DNA of 64,000 bases, taken from NCBI RefSeq assembly GCF_964204645.1, contig NC_134029.1, positions 16,820,450 through 16,884,449 on the forward strand, read 5' to 3'. Of the stretch, positions 1 to 11,945 are shown piece by piece. The first letter of the stretch is position 1; every line of letters begins with the position of its first letter. The translations under genes were made by a program, and so were the position numbers. This stretch comes from Tubulanus polymorphus (taxonomy: Eukaryota > Nemertea > Palaeonemertea > Tubulaniformes > Tubulanidae). The notes beneath the pieces were generated by a model, which was given only the letters and a program-made list of their open reading frames with translations, did not search any database and was not told where the DNA came from.

Positions 1-776
1 TCAATTTCAAGGTTGTAGCTCATGACACATTCTATAATTCTTATGAGTTTCAAAGTCATTGGTTTCTAAATTTGTTCACCAGGGCCCAGTTTCATATACT
101 AATCTGAACATTCCTAACCATTTTGAAATTGGCTATTTATCACCACCATGTTTCTCATTGTTACTGTGCTTGAGTAACAAGGTTGAGGATCTCCTTTGAG
201 GATAAATTTGATACCCAGTCTATGAAATCAGGCTCGGGGGAGATTCTATATTGAATTTCGCTAAGTGTCGCTGGGCTGAACGAAAGAATTACTGCATGCT
301 TTCCGTGCAATGTTTCGTTCCATAATTTCATTAATAACCACTTGATCTACCTTTATTCAGTATCAATTCGTTCAGTAAGGATTTTTCGCTAAATGTGTTT
401 TTATTTGCATTATTTGCATTACACCAGCGTATTCTAGGAAAACAATGGCAGATAGATGAAAACAAAAACCAGTTCACGTGAATTCATAGTTTATTTCTGA
501 ATGCAAAATCCTTACTGAACAAATTGATGCATAATATGCGGAGATCGACTGATTACTAATGAGATTACGGATCAAAATATTGCACAGAGAGCATATGTAA
601 CAGACAGTAGATTGTTTTAGAACAATTTCATGGTCAAGTCAAACACACCAGTGGTGCTAGAAGTCTTTATTTAATTAATCACAGCAGAGGAAACACAGCA
701 AGTTGTTGCCGGTTTATGTTTCTTGATTGAATCGTTTTTTGGATAATTAACTGTGTTTTTATCTCTTGATTTTTAG
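1..776. other. Non-coding sequence upstream of the first visible exon
   Basis: No convincing exon or RNA gene seen. The sequence is AT-rich and ends in a pyrimidine-rich acceptor (TTTTTAG) at 776, so it is probably intron of the zinc-finger gene whose 5' end lies outside the window. Confidence 0.5.
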
Positions 777-3700
777 GTTGAAATTCAGGAAGATGCTCTC
801 CTGAATTCAAACGTCATTGAACAGTTAGTGTTGAACGTTGATGAAGAAACTTGGAAGAAATGGAGAGAAAAGCGTTCTAATCAGACATTGACTACGACTA
901 ATCAAAATGGTACGGGTATAACCAATTTGTCGCGAGGAATGGGACCATTCAATAGGATCCAGTTCTCAGTTAACCTACTTGAGTTAACCCAGTGAAAATC
1001 AACTGTTCTCGAAAGCTATGTCTAACTCTAATTCACATCTGTGGGTTCAGGCTCCTGGGGCTGGTTCCTTAGTCAAGACTTAAGACCAAAAGTGGTCTGT
1101 TAGATTGGCTATAGAACTAAATTGGTCTTAGAATGGTCTTAAGTCCAAGCCCTCACGGAGTCAGGGAATTCTGACATTTTCTGAATGAAAATCGGGAGAT
1201 CTGAAACAGACCTCAGTAATTTTTCTGAGGCTTTGTGCTTCACAGCTGTCTCTTTGAATTTCTGGAAAATAGCAAAGTTAGAGAGAAACAATTTGACAAG
1301 TATGGTCCGTGTCTAATTAGAGAGTGTGGCACTGGCTTAACACATTCATGTGATCTTCGCTAATGTCTCTGTTTTTATGCCGGTGACAATGGCACATTGA
1401 GCCTCAGTGAGGAAACAGCCCTTACCGATGACATCTTTTATAATTGAATCGAGGAATTTTTAGTCGGGAGTCAGGGAAAAGTCAGATTTGCGTCACAAGT
1501 TGGGGCGTAGGTCGGTTGTGACACGATTGTCAACGACTGTGTGTGACTATTTGCTCCCAGTCGCAAGAGCGCGTAGGTCGGTTGCGACAGTCGCCGAAAG
1601 TAGAACATGTGCGACTCATTGCGACTGGCTTTGCTGGCAGTCGCAACCCGTCGCTGGCAGTTGCAAGGTAGCGTAGGTTGGTTGGTCGCTGCAACGCGAT
1701 CGTTGCTGCCGGTAAAAATGAGTTGCAAAGTTGCAAGACCGACCTACGCCCCGCTTAAGAACCCTGTTGCTGCGTGTACGAATGCGTGTGTTTACCATTA
1801 AGTTATGGGTGAAAAATTGATTTGATTAATGAATTCAATATGAAATTGTGTAAATCTGTTTTCCACGTATTTGGGTTGCGCTTCATAGTGCCAGTCATTT
1901 AGGCGCCATTATCATTTTAAAGGAACACAAACTTAATGATTGCGTTATAATCACACCCGCCTGGTATCATTAATGAACTTAAAGTTATCACAGTGCCACA
2001 AACTTACCGTAAAAACCGGCGTATAAGTCTACGCGGCGTATAAGTGGAGGTCGATTTTTAGACCTACATTTTATGATTTTAACATATATCCGGCTTATAA
2101 GTCGAGTCCCGTCTCTTAGAAGAATAATTACTAGTATCATTGTATTGAATAGTTTGTTTTGATAACGATGTGTGCCTTCATGCACGCGGCCACATGTCAG
2201 CCTGATTGCTGCTGTGTGTTAATCAATAGACTGTTACACACACTCAGGTATAATACACTACCATACAGTGATACAGTAGTGTGAGTCACATGCTATATAT
2301 AGCCTAATGTATTAAGCGCTGCTATGAGCGCGCATATATGAATACATCGTTTTAAATAAAGCTGTGTCAAAATGAAAGAAGTTTTTTTCATTAAATAACT
2401 TTATTTATCATGAATAATTATTCAAACTGTTAAAGCACTGTTATAGTCTTTTTTGTCTGGTAGAATCAATATTTCTTGTGACCTGAAAATACTTCGTAGA
2501 AAACTGTACTCGGCGTATAAGTCGAGGTCAATAATTTAGTGGTAAAATCAAGGGTTAAAAACTCGACTTATACGCCGGTTTTTACGGTATCTGTAATTGA
2601 TCAAATACGGTATATTGGCGCTTTTCACAAATTCGATATCAATTTCATTTTAATCAGTCAAAAACAAGCCTCAGTTAATGCAGATGACTATGAGCATTCA
2701 TAAAACTATGAAGATGCATCATTATAGTAACCACTTAGTCTCTCATTAGTAACTTATCAATATTTGGTGCTGTGTATTATTTTGATGAGAGTTAGTAGGT
2801 CTTACCCTGTCACTGCAGTGGAACTGAATTTTGATAGATTTCTATATGATTCCTACCAATATTAAGGATATTGTTGGTGCTTCATAGACTTCTAGAAATA
2901 TCATACAAGGCACACGTCCCTGGTAAAAAGGACGAGTTGGTTTGTTATGGTTGAATGAACAAACTTTCATCTTTGGCAAAATTTGACCACTGAATATTTT
3001 TTTTTTCTTTTTTTGGTTATGGTTACAGTAGATATGCCACCAGACAGTCATCAAAGATTGTCTATACCGGATTATCAGACTACTATTGATGATGTGATTG
3101 ATAGATTTACGACATCCTCAACTGCATCAGCTGATGGCGAAGTTCTTTTGAATGTTCAACCAGTTGAGGAACATTTAGAAATGCAGTCAGATGACAAAAA
3201 ACGTCCGCTTGATAAATCTGACTGTTTTGGTAAGTTACAATGCAAATGATTATTGAGAATTTAGAGTTTGAATCTTGGATTAAGGTACTGGCACATACCA
3301 GATGGTGCACCAATAGTTATGCATAGTGAAAATTGGTTCAGTATGGATGAAATTTGGACTGGATTTTTAGGCTCCCAAATTCAAATAGGATCAAACAAGT
3401 CATCGAGGAGATGTATAAAATTGCTTTTCCACTAGGTGTATGAAATATACCATATATGAAATATGAAATCTATATAATAGATTTCACCGAAAAATTATTT
3501 ACTGATAATAAAATTTGATTCAAAATTCATTAAAATGTAGAAATTCAAGCAGCACGGTAACTGCAAAACCACTTGCGAACCTGATGAATCCTCACTTGCC
3601 ACGGTAGCGGTGCTGGTACCTCATTGTGGTCGGTGTCTCTTAAGCGTTTAATATGTTTGCCTGTTTCAGGGTCAGACTCACATGAGACACGACCACTATT

Positions 3701-4853
3701 TCTTAAACCCGGCGATAATAGGAATGAAAATCAACTGAATTCGTTGAGGCCAGAATCACAAACGATTCGGTGTAGTTTGTGCGAGGAGACGTTCAAAAGT
3801 CGCGTTGCTTTACAAAACCATGAACATGAGCGACATAAACTTGGTGATGACTTCGTTTGTCATTTTTGCCAAAAAATCTTCTCTCGCCGACCGAATTTAA
3901 AATTGCATTTGAAAACTCACACCGGCGTGAATTTGTTCGCGTGCGACCGTTGTGATAAAAAATTTCCGACTTCGTGTAATTTGAAGCGCCACCTGTTGAC
4001 GCATACGGGTAGTAAACCTTATCAGTGTGCATCGTGCGGAAAGCAATACCGTCAGTTTATCAGTCTTCAGACTCACGAGCGTCAATGCCACACCGGAGAA
4101 CGTCCGTTTATTTGCACCTCGTGTCCAAAAACGTTCACGAGCGCTGCTTATTTGAAAAATCATTCGAAAATTCATTCCGAACCGGATAAAAGCGAAAATG
4201 ATAGAAAAGCGAAATCGAGTGGTTCTAAGAGCGAAGTAGGTTGTAAATTGTGCCCTCGCAAATTCAGTAATCAGAAATATTTAGATATACACACACGGTG
4301 GTTACATCCCGATGTGGCACCGCCTTGCAGGGAAAAAATTCACGAATGCAACGAATGCGGCAAGCGTTATTCACAAAAGGGTCCGTTAATAGTTCACATG
4401 CGACGTCACTCCGACCTGAAACCATTTCTATGCGAAACGTGCGGGAAACGCTTTTACACGAGGAATAACTGTGTGATTCACGCTCGTTCGCATTCGGGGG
4501 AACAGCCCTATAAATGCGACGAATGCTCGAAACTTTTCAGCAGTTCTTACAATTTACAACGTCATAAACTGCTCCACTCTGGATTGAAGCCGTATTCGTG
4601 TAAACTCTGCGATCGTTCCTTTACGCAAGCGAGTAATTTGAAGACTCACCTGAAAACTCATTCTAAAGATGAGTTTTCCGGCGTAAAAATCTCGACGTCA
4701 ACGGTACCCAGTAGCAGGGAGGATGATATCGTTAATCGATTGTTGTTCGAAGCTTGGAATCCGTTGAATTTTCAACAGAATCCAATTATTTTAACTTCTC
4801 ATCAACTCGATGTTTTATCTGATTCACAACTCAATCCGACAGATTCTGTTTAA
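777..4853 (+). CDS. C2H2 zinc-finger protein, 5'-partial, three exons (777-909, 3029-3229, 3670-4853)
   Basis: Likely a nuclear DNA-binding protein. Exon 777-909 is open (VEIQEDALL...) and ends in phase 1 before GTACGG. Exon 3029-3229 is acidic and polar, phase 1 at both ends, with a GTAAGT donor. The terminal exon opens after TTTCAG at 3669 and runs in frame to TAA at 4851-4853. The joined partial protein is about 505 aa. The last exon holds ten C2H2 fingers from about 3771 to 4665, with TGEKP-like linkers such as HTGVNLFAC, HTGSKPYQC and HTGERPFIC. The upstream methionine lies outside the window. An ATG at 3624 gives a longer uninterrupted frame, but phase and the acceptor support splicing at 3670. 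No KRAB, BTB or SCAN domain is visible. Exon 3029-3229 could equally splice to the second finger exon at 7711. Orthology is not assigned, because arrays of this kind are not diagnostic. Confidence 0.85.
1502..1752. mobile_element. Short TIR element (MITE-like), about 250 bp
   Basis: Perfect 14-bp inverted ends: GGGGCGTAGGTCGG at 1502-1515 and its complement at 1739-1752. The interior repeats GTCGCAAC/GTTGCAAG-type motifs on both strands, so every frame here is a shadow ORF. It lies in the intron between exons 777-909 and 3029-3229. The superfamily is not identified. Confidence 0.6.
2005..2589. mobile_element. TIR DNA element, 585 bp, no transposase
   Basis: The ends are inverted repeats of about 24 bp: the left starts TACCGTAAAAACCGGCG and the right is its complement ending at 2589. 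Further copies of the GGCGTATAAGTCGA motif occur just inside both ends. There is no coding capacity, so this is a non-autonomous copy in a zinc-finger gene intron. Confidence 0.75.
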
Positions 4854-6358
4854 TTTGGCGTCAGTTACACAGTAGTTGGTTAAACTGGACATCTAACTGA
4901 CGTACCCTGAGGTGATGATTAAAACTGGATTGTAACCTTACCATGGTATTGATCAAATAGTTAAAGATCTAGTAATGTTTAAATAGTTACAATATTAATT
5001 GATAGTGATTAATTACATTACGATCTTAATTTATGTAATAATAATTATCTGTATTGAGTGATGGATAAATTAACTATTTATGATTCAAAAGTGTTGAATT
5101 TGAAGGAATTTTTACATCGTGTAGTTCATCTGATACTTATAAAGATGGCGCTGATGATGACATAATAGGGCTATATACTGAATTCATGTCAGGGTACCCA
5201 AAGTTTTAGTTATCCCTGTTTATCTGGATCTTTTTATGCATAGTACACGTACATACTTCAGTATGCGGTAAATGTCTCTTTTAAGAGGCATGGGAAACTC
5301 TACTGACTATTTTAAAGATCAAAAGCTTGATTTGTCATTTGATATGATCTCATTCAATAGTTAACTAACCTATATACCAAGAGAAATGTTTTTTTTTTAA
5401 CACTGAACTTGAATAAATATCAGGGGCCAGTTGCTCAAAATTTGGTTCAAGTTACTCATAGGATAGTTGATAGGCCTATAGTAGTGACAAATAAACTTAA
5501 CCAACAAACTTAAACAACCAGCAAATGACCCTGATTGTTAACGCGGGTTGCCCTAGCAGGCTTTTGCGTTTATTTTTTGCCCATCCGCCTGTTGATCCAA
5601 AGACATAATCCAGTTACTTAAAAAAGTTTCGAAGATGCTTCAATTGATTGTCATGATATTTGGAATGTATCAACCCTAGACACATCTGCAGCCCAAAAAT
5701 GGCACTATCAGAATTGAGGCATGTGCTGTTTGCCAATAATGAAGTGTTCATAAATTACGTGCGCAATATCCAGGTAGGGAGTATAAGCCATTAGTGTACA
5801 AGCTGCATTCAAGCAGGTTGCAAAATGAAAGAGTACATGCGCATGTTTTTCACAAAACAAAAAATATTCCATTGACACAAAGAACAAAGTAAATGTAGTT
5901 ATGTCATCTTTTTTTAAATTGTTAGTCGTGTCTTACATCGGATAACCCCCTCGGTAATCATGCCGGCAGATTGCCTAGTGTTCTACTATTCAAGGACATT
6001 TTACTCAGTTCAATAAAAGGACAAATAGGTTTTTCATAAACTATTATTTTGATGAATTTCATGCATGATTTTGTGAAATGAAGAAAAAATTTCCAGTGAA
6101 TACATGAATTTTATAGATCTTTGTGAATGTGAATTTGACAAAAAAATCTGCGTGATTTTGTGAATCTGTTTGCTTTATTCCATGAATCGTGAATTTCTCG
6201 GAAAGCAACAATTCAATAAGGTCGGGGATAAAGAAGTTTCCAGTTTCTAGGAACCATTTTGTGGCGTTCCCTCGAGTTCCCCATTGTTGCGATTATTTGC
6301 GCTCATTTTTAAAACATAAGTTTTGATTGAATATCATAAAGCTATGCAGTCCCTCCTT
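4854..6358. other. 3' UTR and spacer after the ten-finger exon
   Basis: Contains the AATAAA at 5412-5417. The rest is AT-rich with no supported gene. If the locus is alternatively spliced this is also intron for the second terminal exon. Confidence 0.5.
5412..5417 (+). promoter_or_regulatory. Candidate poly(A) signal AATAAA
   Basis: Canonical hexamer about 560 bp after the stop at 4853. It is the first clear one downstream, so it is the likely cleavage signal for the ten-finger transcript. Confidence 0.45.
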
Positions 6359-6687
6359 CAGAGATGCTAGTTTTCCGGAAATATCCGGAATTCCGGAAAT
6401 TTAGGATCGCCGATGTCAATTCCGGAAATTTGGTGAGAATCCCTCGCGGCGACCAGTAATGGCATGGACCGTAAAAGCGTTCGTTTGCTTGTACTCGTCG
6501 TCGCTTCTGTGTTATTTTATCTTGGTCTCCGTTTCCGAGGATGTTCTGCTACAATGTATATATGTGTGCTTGTGGTGGTATCTGTGCGTGCGTAGGTGGA
6601 GCGCCACTGTTGTGACGCCATTTCCAATTATCTTTACGCGCCGTTGTACATCGTCCCGCTGACGGCCAACAATGTGAAGATGCACGT

Positions 6688-6734
6688 GGTAATAATTAAG
6701 ATGATATTTAATAAATATCATCTTAATTATTACC
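6688..6734. repeat. Perfect AT-rich hairpin, 47 nt
   Basis: Arms of about 22 nt starting GGTAATAATTAAGATG are followed almost directly by their complement. It lies inside the hAT-like element, upstream of the BED ORF, and could be a nested foldback or a structural part of the transposon. Confidence 0.8.
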
Positions 6735-6813
6735 ATGCGCGTGCTATGTCCTGAGGCACGCAGCTTTGTAACTTTCTTTTTGCCTGCAGCTGTCAAGCGG
6801 GACGGTCTGCAAA

Positions 6814-7191
6814 ATGAGCACGCACGGAAAGATTGTCAGTCGGGAGTCGGCCGATATAAAGGCAATTGACAGCGGTATAAAAAATGAATTTAACTGGCAC
6901 TGGCTAGAGTGTAAGGACAGTAACGGGGACTACTTATCGAACTACATTCGTAAGTTAGACTTAGCTGGCGTGGCGTACTGCGTCGTTTGTAAAGACCAGG
7001 TCAAATACAGTAGTGGCGGGAAAAAAGATATTCTTCGTCACCCGGATAGCGCGCGGCATAAGAAGGCAGCGAGGGATGTGAAGCACAACGAATGCCTGCC
7101 GTCGTATTTTCAGATGAAAGATGCCGATCGTGATACTGCATCTCCGGTGATGCAAAAACGCAAAATTTTTCCTGGGGGAGAATTTTTCTGA
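6814..7191 (+). CDS. BED/hAT-type zinc-finger ORF, 125 aa
   Basis: Single-exon intact ORF inside the hAT-like element. It has a C-x2-C pair (CVVC) and a downstream HPDSARH histidine pair, with an aromatic/Trp region before it (NWHWLECKDS), as in BED fingers at the N-terminus of hAT transposases and their domesticated derivatives. The dimerisation and RNase H-like catalytic regions are absent: the ORF stops just before the right end of the element. It is either the N-terminal remnant of a transposase left by internal deletion or a free-standing finger protein. There is no evidence of expression. The start at 6814 gives the full domain. Confidence 0.6.
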   Translation: MSTHGKIVSRESADIKAIDSGIKNEFNWHWLECKDSNGDYLSNYIRKLDLAGVAYCVVCKDQVKYSSGGKKDILRHPDSARHKKAARDVKHNECLPSYFQMKDADRDTASPVMQKRKIFPGGEFF

Positions 7192-7710
7192 CCCCCCGTT
7201 CTAATTCCGGAATTTTGGTACTTTGGCCCTAGCATCTCTGCTCCTTTGATTAACTTAATTTGTAGACCTTTTTAACTCTTTCAGTGAATTTATTCAAATT
7301 CTTGCATGAAAATGTGAATTTATACCCCCTATTGCCCCCCCTGCCCCTAGGCCTATAATCACAAAAATATTTGGCTGCTCCGTGACTTTGATTGTGCCTA
7401 AAAAGGTCATTTTTTGTCTGAATTCTCAGGCTTTTGGCTCTTTTAAAACCCAGTTTCAAGGATTGTTGGTTACTGTAGTGTATTAGTTCACCAGGGGGTA
7501 CTGAAAATGGAAATTGTCAAGCATTTTGTGATCCATGGTGTCCCTGGCCCCTTTTTGTCATATCCACCTGCTCTTAAAAAATTCCAGCTGTGGCCTGCAT
7601 CCTAGCCTGAAAAATGAATCCTGATTTGAAATGTTGATCTTTTTCAATGGAGCACAATAAAGATTTAACTGGGTGCCATATGATTTAAAGTTTTTTTTTC
7701 TATATTTCAG

Positions 7711-8747
7711 ATAAAGATGATGAAGAAAGTGTGCATGTTTCAAAAAAGCGTCGAAATGAATCTGTGAATCAGCGTGAAAATCAGTTCATTTCGAATCAAT
7801 CCGAAAATGATTCCCTCATGAGATCTATTATTAAACGGGTTCGAGCTGGAAAATCGGACATCGCCACTGATGATGCCGACGATTTTGTCTGTCAGACATG
7901 CAGTAAATCTTTCGCCTTTCGCACTGATTTAGAAGAACACGAATCGAGCTGTCGGGACTGCTTTACCTGTGAAGATTGCGGTAAACTGTACAAAACAGCG
8001 AAATCTCTATCGTTTCATCAGCGAATTCATCGGGGCGAAGGATTTCAATGCAAGGAATGCGATAAAGTATTCCCGCGTCGGGAATATTTAAAAGATCACA
8101 TGCGGATACACACGGGAGAAGTACCGTATAAGTGTAGCGAGTGTTCGGCTATGTTTCGATCACGCAGCCATAGAACGAAACACATGCGTACGAAACACTC
8201 GAACGAGAAACCGTACGTCTGCAAGGTGTGCAACAAGGCGTTCATCGCATTGTACATGCTGAAATCGCATTTCGTCTCGCATACGCAAGTGAAAAAGTAT
8301 CGCTGCGAAATTTGTAACCAGACATTCGGATTGGTCGAGAATATACGACGACACATGAAGATCGTTCACGCCAAGGCTCGCGAACACAAATGTCCCAATT
8401 GCCATCGTTCGTTTCAGTTTAATTATTTGCTTAATAAACACGTGAACGATTGCCATGGAATTAAAACCGAGGAATCTGTGGCCGCAATAGGTGATGATGA
8501 ATCGATGGATGTACCGTTGCGAGTCCGGTGTCCGAGAATTATTGCTCGGCCGGATAAATCGCGGTCCGAGCGTAGGTTGGAACCGAAGCCCCTGCAGCTT
8601 GTCGTTAATGACCCGGATATGATTCTAGAATCGGTTGACAATGTCAACAAAAACCAAGCTTTGTATTTGATTCAGATGCCGGATGGACAATTACAGGTTT
8701 CAGCTACTGAAGATACTGATGATTCACAGAAATTCCTCATCGCTTAA
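7711..8747 (+). CDS. Seven-finger C2H2 terminal exon (second product of the zinc-finger locus, or paralogue)
   Basis: Opens after a strong acceptor (poly-T then TATATTTCAG at 7701-7710). The first two bases complete a split codon, so entry is phase 1 and the frame reads (D)KDDEESVHVSKK. It runs 344 codons to TAA at 8745-8747. There are seven C2H2-type fingers from about 7890 to 8455. The first is degenerate: its last ligand is Cys (HESSC) instead of His. The C-terminal tail ends with LYLIQMPDGQLQVS. An internal ATG at 7731 would also give an ORF, but the acceptor and acidic lead-in argue for a spliced exon. No separate 5' exon was found between 4854 and 7710. Exon 3029-3229 ends in phase 1 and joins this exon in frame, so alternative terminal exons are plausible. 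A tandem duplicate with an unseen promoter is the other reading. Confidence 0.8.
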
Positions 8748-8957
8748 GTTATTGAGTTAAGTAATTGAATTGTAAACCAGAATAGGGAATTCTCAATTAT
8801 CCTCCCTATTGGCGGATAAATGTGGATAGCTGATGATGAACTAAATTTTTCTAATTGGGATTTCAAAATTCTGATCTTGGGTGGGCAATTGTGAGTTACT
8901 GTATTGCAAGTTTTGAATATTTCCTGTTATGTCGTCCAATTTGTCAAGTTTTTTTGA

Positions 8958-8963
8958 AATAAA
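8958..8963 (+). promoter_or_regulatory. Candidate poly(A) signal AATAAA
   Basis: Canonical hexamer 211 bp after the stop at 8747, in a T-rich context. Likely 3' end of the seven-finger transcript. Confidence 0.55.
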
Positions 8964-10037
8964 TTCATATGTAAGGTTTGTTCAAAACTCATGAATTTTT
9001 TGTTCAATTCTTTTTTTTAAAATTCTTCAGACACCATAGCTTGACCACTAATTTTTATTGGTAAGCCTAAGCTCATCATCGGATAGAGCTCATTGTTCGT
9101 CGAAATGTCTGATTGTGATCTTACAGGCGGGTAGAGCCCATGGTTCCCACAGTACAGGAAAACTGGGAAAAAATTGGGAATTTTGAAATAATTATTCCCC
9201 AGTTTGGAAATATTTGGGAATTTGAAATGTTTTTGTCAAATCAGGGAAATATTTGGGAAATTCACCTACATTTCACATGTTGCATTTGCCAAGGGCATTT
9301 GCTCAATTTCTCTAGAGAATCGCATTTATCAACCAGTCACCTCTAAAATGTTGACTAGCATGATGATATCTGTTCATGTCCATTTGGGAAATTGAAAAAT
9401 CGCTCATGAAACACCCCTTTGGAAAAATCTGGGAATTTGGAATTCATTTAGCTGTGGTAACTATGAGAGATGAGCCAAAGTTTGATATTGGATTTCATTT
9501 GGCTTTTAAATTTACTTCTTGGCTATCTGACTTAACTTTCCTTTGCGGTAATGAGACGTGATGTACGAATTCTCCATGAATGCTTAATATTGTCTTTGGA
9601 TTTTGTGTAAATACTTAGTGAATGAACCCTAGTTTGGTGTTCTAAAGATTTAGAATCCTAAATCACCATAAGCTGGGCTTTTGACACCATTGACTCTAAA
9701 TTGTCTGGGATCAACTTTTGCGGGATATTTCTCTTTTGAACGCATGCGTCAATTTGGCACAGCAGACTCCGCTCAACTCGAATTCATTGGGACCAGAAAA
9801 TATCATCGAGTTTAAAGCGTAATTTGAGATGGGGTTTTGACGAATTTTGTAAAAAAAATCATTGGAAATTGAACCTCAATGAAACATTCGATCCTACATG
9901 GCTTGTATTACCGTAGTGAACCTTTTAATAAGTGAACGGGCAACGGGCAGTTAATTTTCGGGTATTTATGATCACTAACCAAGCTGGAGATTGTGGACTA
10001 GCCTACAAATGACTGAATGTCTCCATGAGGTTGCCTA
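8964..10037. other. Intergenic sequence with imperfect TGGGAAAT-rich repeats
   Basis: Between about 9160 and 9440 motifs such as GGGAAATATTTGGGAA recur irregularly, so the small ORFs there are low-complexity artefacts. No gene seen. Confidence 0.5.
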
Positions 10038-10262
10038 GTGACCATGGGGATGGAAGGAAGAATGAACATCTAAGCTTCATGTAACTTCTACATATTTAAC
10101 AAAAACAACATCTTCCTGCCATCTAACTTAGCAGGACAACGTTGAATAATACACAGGGATTCTTCTGAATATTGCTTCAACAACCACGATCTTCCCTAAG
10201 AAAATCTGTGAGTGTTTAAAAAGTGGAATCTTTAATCTGTGGGAAATCATCCAAGCAACTTA
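10038..10262. repeat. Direct repeat copy 1 (225 bp)
   Basis: Nearly identical to 11946-12170, starting GTGACCATGGGGATGG and ending AAGCAACTTA. Copy 2 leads directly into the retrotransposon ORF1 relic, so this is probably a detached 5' end of the same element family. Confidence 0.8.
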
Positions 10263-10265
10263 AGG

Positions 10266-10387
10266 CTGGCTTATGTCGACAAGCAACGCGACGCCTACCG
10301 ACGCAACTGGGTTTATCGCCGATTAGCGGCAACTAGCGGCCTACGAGAGGCCGCCAGTTGCTCCTCAATCGGTTCGACATAAGCCAG
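10266..10387. repeat. Short inverted-repeat element
   Basis: CTGGCTTATGTCGA at 10266-10279 and its exact complement at 10374-10387 enclose GC-rich CGACGCCTACCGACGC-type sequence. That sequence recurs just after the right arm, to about 10440. Probable MITE. Confidence 0.6.
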
Positions 10388-11404
10388 CTTGCGACGGCAA
10401 CGCGACGCCTACCGACGCCTACCGACTCGTCGCAAGCCGTATCCGGCTAGTCGCCCATGTTCTTCTCCGGCCCATGATGAAAGAAGAAGTTTTACTGTAA
10501 AACTTTTGGTCAAAAAAAAGTTCGAGTTGAACGAATTCGAGTTGAGCAATAAGAGTGAATTGAAATGTATGGTAACATCGGGGACGGAAAAAAAACTTTG
10601 AACATTTGCTGAGTTGAACGGATTTTCGACTTCGTAGGATTCGAGTTGAGAGTAGTCTTACTGTATTACGATCAGTGAAATTGCAGTCTAACTACGGTCA
10701 ATCTCTAAATTCGTCGTCGGTAAATTCACGACGTACCTAGTTCGTATTAAAATGAAACTTTTTCCTTCGTTTAATTCCCTTTAATTTCTATCGGACAATT
10801 CGTAAATCATAGCCACGGTCCCTTTTCTTCCCGTAATTGTATTCGATTGAACATCCACCTGGCATCGGCAAGGATCAATTCTCGTCAGTCATTGCCACTG
10901 AGCCGTGCCCTAAACAATGAATGGCCTTGGTAGCCTACGCTGCGTTTGTTCCAATGCCAGTGGAAAACATTTGCAACTTTCATTCGTACTTTATTCGAAT
11001 CAAATCGCTAATTCTACGAATTACGTAACTAATAGAAAATACGAATTACGTCAGTCCGTACAATTCGCAGAAAATCACCATGGTCCTAAGAGATTGTATC
11101 ATCCATTACACAAGGATTGCTGATAAGCTTGTTAAACTCATTAAGAATGAATCCATACTACGACTACGTTCCATTATGCCGGGGCCCACTGTTTACTTAA
11201 AGTAGTTGACATATTCTTGTCCCAAAAGGCATGGGAGCCAATAAAGGGAACTTATCGCCCACTATCGCTGACACCGGAAGTGCAAACCTAGGAAATATTA
11301 GAATCGTTCATTTTCAAAGTTTTCGCCGCGGTGGCCCGGATGCATGGCTCAGTAAGTAGCCTACTATACACACTACACTTTCGGGCACTACCCCAGTAGG
11401 CATT

Positions 11405-11610
11405 TTTACGTTTTCATTACGTCCTTAAAACATCCAAACCAGACGTTGGATTTCGAGTAAAAAATGAAAGTTTTCTCGACGTCATTTAAGACGTCTTTTT
11501 CTTTCGTCAAAATTACGTCAATTTCTTGACGTCCTCCATACGGCATCAAAGTGACGTAATCCAGACTTAATTCCATCTTGACGTCCCATTGACGTCTTTA
11601 CCTTACATCC
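11405..11610. repeat. Cluster of ACGT/GACGTC motifs
   Basis: About ten ACGT cores in roughly 200 bp (for example CGACGTCAT, AGACGTCTT, TTGACGTCC). Could be a degraded tandem repeat or transposon. It resembles half CRE sites, but no promoter context is visible. Confidence 0.4.
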
Positions 11611-11945
11611 GAAAACAATGTCAGTTAGAATTCGTCCTGAACAAGATGATCAACAAGAATAACACGGTTTTTTCATTTACCTAGGGTTAGTCGTTTGTAT
11701 TTGTACACGACCAACTTTTATTAACGAATGTTTAAAGCTTCCATTTGAATAGTTCAAAATATGCATGTCAAAAATACAGCACTTGTTTTCACCCTGAGTT
11801 GGTTTCTACACCTCTTTTCCTGTCTGGCGGGCGACCCTCAGTCCTTGCTTCAACTAATCAGCTTTTCTAAATGTTTCCTATAAGTCCCTGCAGCCTGGAA
11901 TGGAAAGAATGAAGGAATAAAATATGTCAACCTAGGATAAGAAGA

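Larger units (their letters stand above)
6359..7240 (+). mobile_element. hAT-like DNA transposon, 882 bp, 6-bp target duplication
   Basis: The ends are CAGAGATGCTAG (6359-6370) and its exact complement (7229-7240). They are flanked on both sides by CTCCTT (6353-6358 and 7241-7246), read as the target-site duplication. CAG...CTG termini and a BED-finger ORF fit the hAT superfamily. A second element of the same family lies at 59050-59659: both have CAG-type ends and 6-bp duplications, and share the internal string CCGTAAAAGCGTTCGT (6469-6484 here). No catalytic transposase domain is present. Confidence 0.75.

Noticed and set aside
3624-3669. ATG at 3624 as the start of the ten-finger protein
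   Set aside because: The phase-1 acceptor at 3669 fits the upstream exons, and 3624-3669 reads as intron with a pyrimidine tract.
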